Origin: Yponomeuta sedellus
Taxonomy: Eukaryota; Arthropoda; Insecta; Lepidoptera; Yponomeutidae
DNA: 64,000 bases
Direction: 5' to 3'
NCBI GenBank assembly: GCA_934045075.1
Contig: OW203722.1
Location: 13,516,796 to 13,580,795 of the forward strand
The notes beneath the pieces are model-generated. The model did not search any database and was not told the DNA's origin. It was given only the letters and a program-made list of their open reading frames with translations. Below, piece by piece: positions 58,013 through 64,000 of this stretch (position 1 is the first letter of the stretch; each line of letters opens with the position of its first letter). The position numbers and the translations under genes are program-made.

Positions 58013-59530
58013 TTACTATTTCAATCGTCTGATAACACGTTAAAAAAGATAAGGAGATTGAAGGCGTTAGTCATTAAGAATGGGGTAGGAAAAGCCTTAT
58101 CGTAAATCCATGATCCAAAGCGCAGAGGAAAGAGACATTACATTATACCTATCCTAAACTCTCAGATTAAGTATTAATTAATCTGAGATCTAATAAAAGT
58201 GTAACGGCCTTATGTATCTCGAGCTATTCCTTTCGAGCACTCCTTAGTGTGTTTATTTACGTGTATTCCTTGTAAAATATCCATCACATACTATTTTAGT
58301 CAGCGGTTTTAAAATGTTTGAGGAATTGTCTTTTTATAAATAAAGCCATTTAGACCATGTGGTAGCCATGGTAAGAAGTAGTAGACTACTTCTTCAGGTG
58401 CAGAATAAGAGTCTAGTATAACTATGTTGGACCATGAAATACTTGAAGAAGTGTAGAACTCCTTAGACACAGTTTCGATTTGTCAACTAACCAATAACAG
58501 TATGGCTAAAGTTACGACGCCGTTTATAATTTAGTTTTTGTCGATATATTTTTGTCTTCTTCGTTGAAAATCAGCGTCGACTAGTGGTGGCATATTGCTG
58601 AGCTTGGGTCCATAAAACATAAAATAACGCTTTATGTTGGTGTTTTCAGCAAGCAATAAATGTACCTAGTCACGGTGTGGTTATGCCGCACTTACGACGA
58701 GTCTGTAATACAGTCAGTCTTACAGACCGTAATAACTGTTGCTGCATAGTTAGGAAGAGACCACATGGCAATTCCCATCGTCATTACGTACGAAGTAGGG
58801 GGATTTCTTGCGTATGGTTAATGAAGATCGATTTATAGCTACCTTATCCTAACCAGGTGGTAATATAGCCACCAATGTAAAAACACAATTCCTTACACAC
58901 TCCAAAAACGCTGACTAAAATTGTATATGGTGGAGATCTTACAAAGAAAAGTCGTGGTCTCTGTATCTAAGCAATGAGATAATTTATTTATACAGCGTCC
59001 AGTGCAGATCTGAGATCTTCACTTACACTAGATGGGTGAAGGGACCACTCGAACGCTGCAGTCCCTGGAACTTTGTTTTTTTAGGCGGTGTAGGATTGCC
59101 CAGCCATCCTGACAGCTTAGGGCCAGTTTCTGAATTGAGAATTTCCTCAGATCATAGAATTTCGCTAAGTAGTTAACTGTAGTGCTGTTTCTTAGTAGTT
59201 AACTGTAGTGCTGTCTCTTCGAATTTCCGAGAAAAGAACTTGACAGAACGTTACCTATGTATTTACTTAGTGAAATTCTCAATACTCGTAGTAGTGTTCT
59301 ATGAGAGAAATTGTTGTTACTGTGCGTTTTTACTTGGCAGTGTGCGCTCGATAAGAAGGTACCAAGCCGTCACGGAACGAATAACTGGGGCAGCCGACAT
59401 TGTTTTGTTTCTCTTGAGTGTTGGGAGTCTTTCATTACAAGGTAAGGAAAAAAATATACAGGGTGTTACAACTTACGTTTGACCCAAATGTTACTATTCT
59501 AAGTAGGGCTTACGAGAGGTAAGTACAATC
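58013..59530. other. No supported gene
   Basis: No motif-bearing frame. A 28-bp tandem duplication, TTAGTAGTTAACTGTAGTGC TGT(T/C)TCTT, lies at about 59168-59220. The rest is unassigned. Confidence 0.45.
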
Positions 59531-59533
59531 AAC

Positions 59534-59665
59534 AGCAAATTATTATTATTGTGAATACTTTTATTGCACTTAAATTTAAACAATAAAACCGTTCAATGCT
59601 GCGAACTTAATGCCATAAGCATTTTTTTACCAGTCAACCGCAGGATTTAGACGAAAAAGTTCGCA
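59534..59665 (-). repeat. SINE/LINE 3' end fragment
   Basis: Minus strand: GACTGGTAAAAAAATGCTTA, TGGCATTAAGTTCGCAGC, ...AAGTGCAATAAAAGTATTCA then (AAT)n. This is the same tail as the SINE at 45041-45522. A related TTTATTGCAC word near 63842-63851 marks another fragment. Confidence 0.6.
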
Positions 59666-61399
59666 GGCGTGCAAACAACAAAGAAAAACAATATAGTAAA
59701 GTGGTGGAATTCAATAAACTTTTACACCCATGCATTCTACCTACTCACTAACGTGCGAGTTTGCAACTAAACTGTAAAGGTTAATGTGCTGTCGATTTAT
59801 TAGATCTCTCGACGATTGGTAATGGGTCTAGCTAGAATATTAGCCTAATTACTGTGAAAGTAAAAGACAGAATCCTTTTTGTTGAATCATACCATCTGGT
59901 AGGCATATTACATAGAACACATTTGGGTCTAATGCCCTCAAACATTTTCTTTGTACCTATGTCACAACATTTTGAACTACATTTTTACAATATTCTCTCC
60001 TACCTACCTACCTACAAAATACTTTATATAATCTAAGAATTTTCTAGGTATAAATATCTATCCAGTGTAATTGCAATTGCCTGGAATATTGCTTTGCGAT
60101 ACTTTAAATAATTATGTTACTTGTTACGATTCACCTAAAACAGTCGTGAAATACTCTTTGGTTAGATTTTTGATTATTATTATTTAATAGGCTCTTTTAG
60201 AACACTTTTACTGCATTAAGATGCAGTAATTTCATTAAACGTCGAAGTCAAAGGCTCAATCATATGTAATTCTAGTGAGTAATAGTAATTTACAGGTGTT
60301 AAACATAACAGAAACAAGTTTATCTTCTAGATTTATGAAACTTAAATACTTAGTAGATTGTGGTAGAAAGAATCAATTCCCGAGGTATTTAGCCTATAGG
60401 CAATAGTCAGAGTAGGAATTGATTCTTTTACCCGTGTTAAACACTCATTTCGAATATGAGGAAAATAAAAACTCATTTTTCATATTAAAATCTTAGCATA
60501 AAAGATTATTATTATTACCTATTTTTTCAATTCCGTCACATAATATACGATAATTAGTACCCGCCAATTTATGTCAACATTTTAAATATGGAACTCACCG
60601 CGTAATTGTTGCGGCTTATTCCGCTCAAAGAAGTTTGCGCTAAGTTCGGGCTGTTTAGAAACTAGTTTTTTTATAGCTTTCAATATCGAATAAATACTCT
60701 ACATTGTAGGTGATTGCTTCGTTTGTGATAATTCTATGAAGTACGACAATAATACATTCTCCGAGAAAGTGTTCGCGCCCTTTTCAAGTCTCTATTCATT
60801 TCAGCCTATTTATTACATAAAACTCTTCACAACAGCTGACAGTAGTTTTATTTTTAAAGTTCATTCCGGCCGTTAGGTGGGAAGTGATTTGTATGAGTTT
60901 TTCCCTCCCTATGGAGGGAAGCAGCATTTTCACCTTAGCAGCTCAAACATACCGGGTGAAACGCGTTTTCCCTGCGAGAGTGAGGGAAAGTGATTTGAAT
61001 TTAGAATGCTGCGAATTATCATTATGTACGAAACACGTCATTCGAAGTTCGATTTATCAAATTTCAGAATATCCAAACAATAAAACGTTCGGAAACTAAT
61101 AAACCTTTAAAATGAAAATTATTTGGTAACGTTGTAATTAAATATGTAATAAAATATAATGAATACACTGAAATAAAGAAAAAAATAAAGAAAATGTTTT
61201 AGAAAAAATACGAAGTAGATACGCACAAATAATTTATAGTTTTAAAAATCTTTATTGGTACAACAGAATACTACGGGTGCAGTTTCAGAACGTAACTTTA
61301 AAAATAGCGGGAAACAAAAATCAATATTATTTCTTCTTCTTTTGTTTTTCGGTAGGTAACTACTTACAATTAGTGTTGCATATCACAAATTCATAAAAT

Positions 61400-62764
61400 A
61401 TGAGTGAGTCTAGTGACGAAAACAGCAATTTAACACCTGAAGAATTAAAACAACAAGTGTTGAATGCTGAATTCAGTTTTCTTCCTCAGAAATCATGTGA
61501 TAGATATCTGAAAACCTATGATGTTTTCAATAAATGGAGACTTGAAAAGGGCGCGAACACTTTCTCGGAGAATGTATTATTTTGTCGTACTTCATAGAAT
61601 TATCCACAAACGAAGCAATCACCTACAATGTGGAGTATTTATTCGATGTTGAAAGCTACAATAAAGACAAAACATAATGTTCATATTCATGTTCATCCCA
61701 AACTTATTGCATTTTTGAAAAGAAAGTCAGTAGGACACAAATCTAAAAAGTCCAAAATTTTTTCAATCTCTAATATTGAAAAATTTCTTAATGAAGCTCC
61801 GGACTGCAATTTTCTCGCTGCAAAAGTAAGTTACTACCTATATGTCTATACTTAATTAGTAATATATGTGCACGTAGGTACGCTAACCATTTTCGCTAAT
61901 ATTTACTAAAATAAGAGTTACTTATGTAAAGAAAGTGGGTAAATACTACGTTTTGTTTGTTATACATTTTAATTACTAACATTTTACTTATATAATATTT
62001 TTATTACAGGTTATCCTCATTATTGGAATAAATGGAGCATGCCGCTCGAACGAACTGTTAAATCTGACTGTTAATGCCATCGAAAAACATTCTGACGAAC
62101 TGCTATTAGTCAACCTACCCAACACAAAGACAAACATTGACAGGTCCTTTGTTATTCGCGACGAATATGTGAAAATTGTCGAGAAATATAAGGCATTACG
62201 ACCTGATAATACGAAAACAGATCGATTTTTCTTGCAGTATCGTAATGACAAGTGTTCAAGACAGCCTATGGGAATTAATAAAATAGGCGGGACACCACAA
62301 CAAATAGCCACTTTTTTAAAATTACAAGAGCCTCACCTTTACACTGGACATCGCTTTAGGCGAACTTCGGCCACGCTTTTGGCTGATTCAGGAGCCAACC
62401 TCACAACATTAAAACGTCATGGCGCGGCTGGAAGTCAAACACGGTCGCGGAAGGATATATTGAAGATTCGATCGAAAATAAGTCTAAAACCTGTAAACGC
62501 ATAATACAAAGCATAAACTTTAAACCTGATCCTTATGCACACCCGCGCCCCTCTACTTCCAAAGACACAACTATCATTGAAAAGTCGGTAAGAAGCCGCA
62601 CCGAGTCGCCAACGTCTACTAATAGTATTGTCTCGTCACAGTCCAATAAACAAATAGAAACGAACTCGAGTCAAACTCAAATCGCAAACTCCACGGTATC
62701 ACTTCCTAATAAAACTATAAATTTTCAAAATGTAACTTTTAATAACTGCAATTTTAAATTTTAG
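61400..62764 (+). pseudogene. Crypton-like tyrosine recombinase, broken
   Basis: The start MSESSDENSNLTPEELKQQV leads into a core-binding segment (FSFLPQKSCDRYLKTYDVFN, KWRLEKG). After frame breaks at about 61575-61625 the frame from 61628 gives MWSIYSMLKATIKTKHNV and AFLKRKSVGHKSKKSKIFS. An intron 61826-62009 (GTAAGT..ATTACAG) fits the coding phase. The catalytic domain has the first Arg in INGACRSNELLNLTV, the H-x-x-R box in TGHRFRRTSATLLADSGANL (His at 62349) and, in the next frame, a Tyr in TVAEGYIEDS (62456-62458). A one-base frameshift at about 62418-62432 separates the box from the Tyr. The downstream frame continues to a stop at 62764 with a Ser/Thr/Asn-rich tail. R..HxxR..Y with GA.R..EL is the Crypton-type YR signature. 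At least two lesions make it inactive. Confidence 0.75.
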
Positions 62765-62848
62765 TAGATACTTATTGTTTGCAAATATATGTGGTTTCAT
62801 TTTTATTCATATTGTATCTTTTTATCTCTAATAATGTTCTCGCTGCTA

Positions 62849-63045
62849 AGGTGAAAAGTTGTATGTGTCACGCGAGAGAAAAGTTATTTCCATCTCGTAC
62901 CTTAGAATCCCTCGCGACGCTCGATAATAATGTAGAATCACTCGCTAACGCTCGTGATTCAATTATTAGAATCCTTCGCTTACTCGGGATTCAAAATTAG
63001 CACTCGCTTGGAAAACCAACTTTCCTCTCTAGTTGAACAAATAAC
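62849..63045. repeat. Palindromic module shared with the 56.8-58.0 kb foldback
   Basis: Contains GAATCACTCGCTAACGCTCG TGATTC (62936-62961), preceded by AGAATCCCTCGCGACGCTCG and followed by AGAATCCTTCGCTTACTCGG GATTC. The foldback at 57 kb has the same kind of boxes in the same order (CCCTCGCTAACGCTCAG, AATCACTCGCTGCGCTCGTG, TTCGCTTGCTCGG). Confidence 0.65.
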
Positions 63046-63829
63046 TATTTGTAGACTTTTAGTCCGGATTTACTTACGGGTGTTGTTATATCGTAAAAGT
63101 CCCGTTGCCCGTAGTGTGAGACAAGCAACCGACGACGCGAGCTCCGTCTCTGCTCACCATGATTAAGCTCTGCGAATCGGAGCGAAACCTGGTCGGACTT
63201 TTCCGTAACTTTCGTAAGCACAACACATTGTAGGTGTTGTGCTTACGAAAGTTTTAGTTCAAAAATAACTATTTCATTTCTTATACTCGGAAAGTAGTGT
63301 TGTTTTGATCTGATTATTGGCTGGAAAATGCTGTTTTCCTCCCTAGAGAGGGAAAAACTCATTCAAATTACTTCCCACCTAAGGGCCGGAAAGAACTTTA
63401 AAAATAGAACTACTGTCAGCTGTGAAGAGTTTTATGTAAAAAAAACTTTTAAAAAAAAAGCTGCGGCCATGTGATATTCTAAACACCCAGTGTTGAGCGC
63501 AAACTTCTTTGAGCGGAATAAGGCGCAACAGTTATGTGGTGAGTTCCATATTTAAAATTTAAAAACTCGTCATGAATTGGCAGTATCTATGACGGAATTA
63601 AAAAAAAATGGTAATAATCTTTTATGCTCAGATTTGAATATTCAAAATGAGTTTTTATTTTCCTCATATTCGAAATGAAAAGTAGAGTGTTTAACACGGG
63701 TAAAAGATTCGATTCGTACTCGGACTATAGCCGCCCGAGCGCAGCGAGGGTCTAAATACCTCGAGAATTGATTTTTTCAACCCTCGTTTAACAATCTACT
63801 ATTTTTTTATCATTCCAGCCAGATCAATT

Positions 63830-64000
63830 CTATTTATTATACTTTATTGCACACGAAACATTAAATAGGACATTACATAAGAAATAACATGTACAAAGGC
63901 GAGCTTATCTCTGTAAGAGATTTCTTCCAGCAAACTTTGGAGAGTTGGAGCAGCAGTAAGAAACGGGTCTATATACGTGTACAAAATAAACAATTTTTTT
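63830..64000. other. Window end; repeat tail, no gene
   Basis: ATTTATTATACTTTATTGCA at 63832-63851 is the complement of a TGCAATAAA-type SINE/LINE 3' end. The remainder to 64000 shows nothing I can assign. Confidence 0.35.

Larger units (their letters stand above)
60351..63801. mobile_element. Long-TIR element carrying a Crypton-like recombinase
   Basis: The outer ends TAGTAGATTGT (60351) and ACAATCTACTA (63801) open two inverted arms that can be followed inward for 450-570 bp. Matching words in order include GAGGTATTTAG, TTTTACCCGTGTTAAACACT, TTTCGAATATGAGGAAAATA, CTTTGAGCGGAATAAG/complement, CATAAAACTCTTCACA.CAGCTGACAGTAG and GAGTTTTTCCCTC. The left arm (60351-60930) is longer because of an extra insert. 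Between the arms lie a tyrosine recombinase gene relic and a palindromic module at 62849-63040. Total 3451 bp. Confidence 0.7.

Overview
This is a eukaryotic, AT-rich, repeat-crowded window. It looks like a chromosome segment from a moth or butterfly (Lepidoptera). That assignment is an inference from the mix of repeats: RTE-type LINE 3' ends tailed with (ATG/ATC)n, tRNA-headed SINEs with TTATTGCAC-type tails, a 5S-rRNA-derived SINE, Helitrons ending in a hairpin plus CTAG, a mariner, hAT and foldback elements. The host genes have short exons with consensus GT..AG introns. I see no bacterial operons, no CRISPR array and no rRNA operon.

Three host genes are supported. (1) Two exons of a bestrophin-type anion channel lie on the minus strand at 6672-7169; the rest of that gene was not found. 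(2) A complete ADD-domain chromatin gene (ATRX/ADD1-like) lies on the plus strand, in nine coding exons from 22012 to 35031, about 962 residues. (3) A complete 12-TM transporter of the MFSD6 family lies on the minus strand, in thirteen coding exons from 51487 down to 36505, about 670 residues. Genes 2 and 3 converge tail to tail, with about 1.5 kb between their stop codons. For both, every splice phase was checked by hand and closes.

Layout: 0.2-5.5 kb is LINE and SINE debris. 5.6-8 kb holds the bestrophin exons between two copies of a snap-back tRNA-like retroposon. 8-22 kb is a gene-free repeat field with LINE fragments, a 5S SINE and nested MITEs. In 22-35 kb the ADD1-like introns carry two Helitrons head to tail, a long-TIR element, a mariner split by another TIR element, a palindromic repeat and three snap-back retroposons. 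36.5-51.5 kb is the MFSD6-like gene; one intron holds a Ty1/copia LTR retrotransposon (38619-44062), which was itself hit by a hAT element beside its primer-binding site. 51.5-60 kb is intergenic, with a SINE, a hAT-like MITE and a 1.2 kb foldback. 60.35-63.8 kb is a 3.45 kb element with long terminal inverted repeats around a Crypton-like tyrosine recombinase.

The most interesting unexplained structures are these. First, a family of hairpin (snap-back) tRNA-like retroposons with fixed ends and 9-14 bp target duplications. Second, the Crypton-like recombinase inside long TIRs, one arm of which carries an antisense copy of part of the recombinase gene. Third, a 24-bp tandem duplication that copies the first splice donor of the ADD1-like gene in frame.
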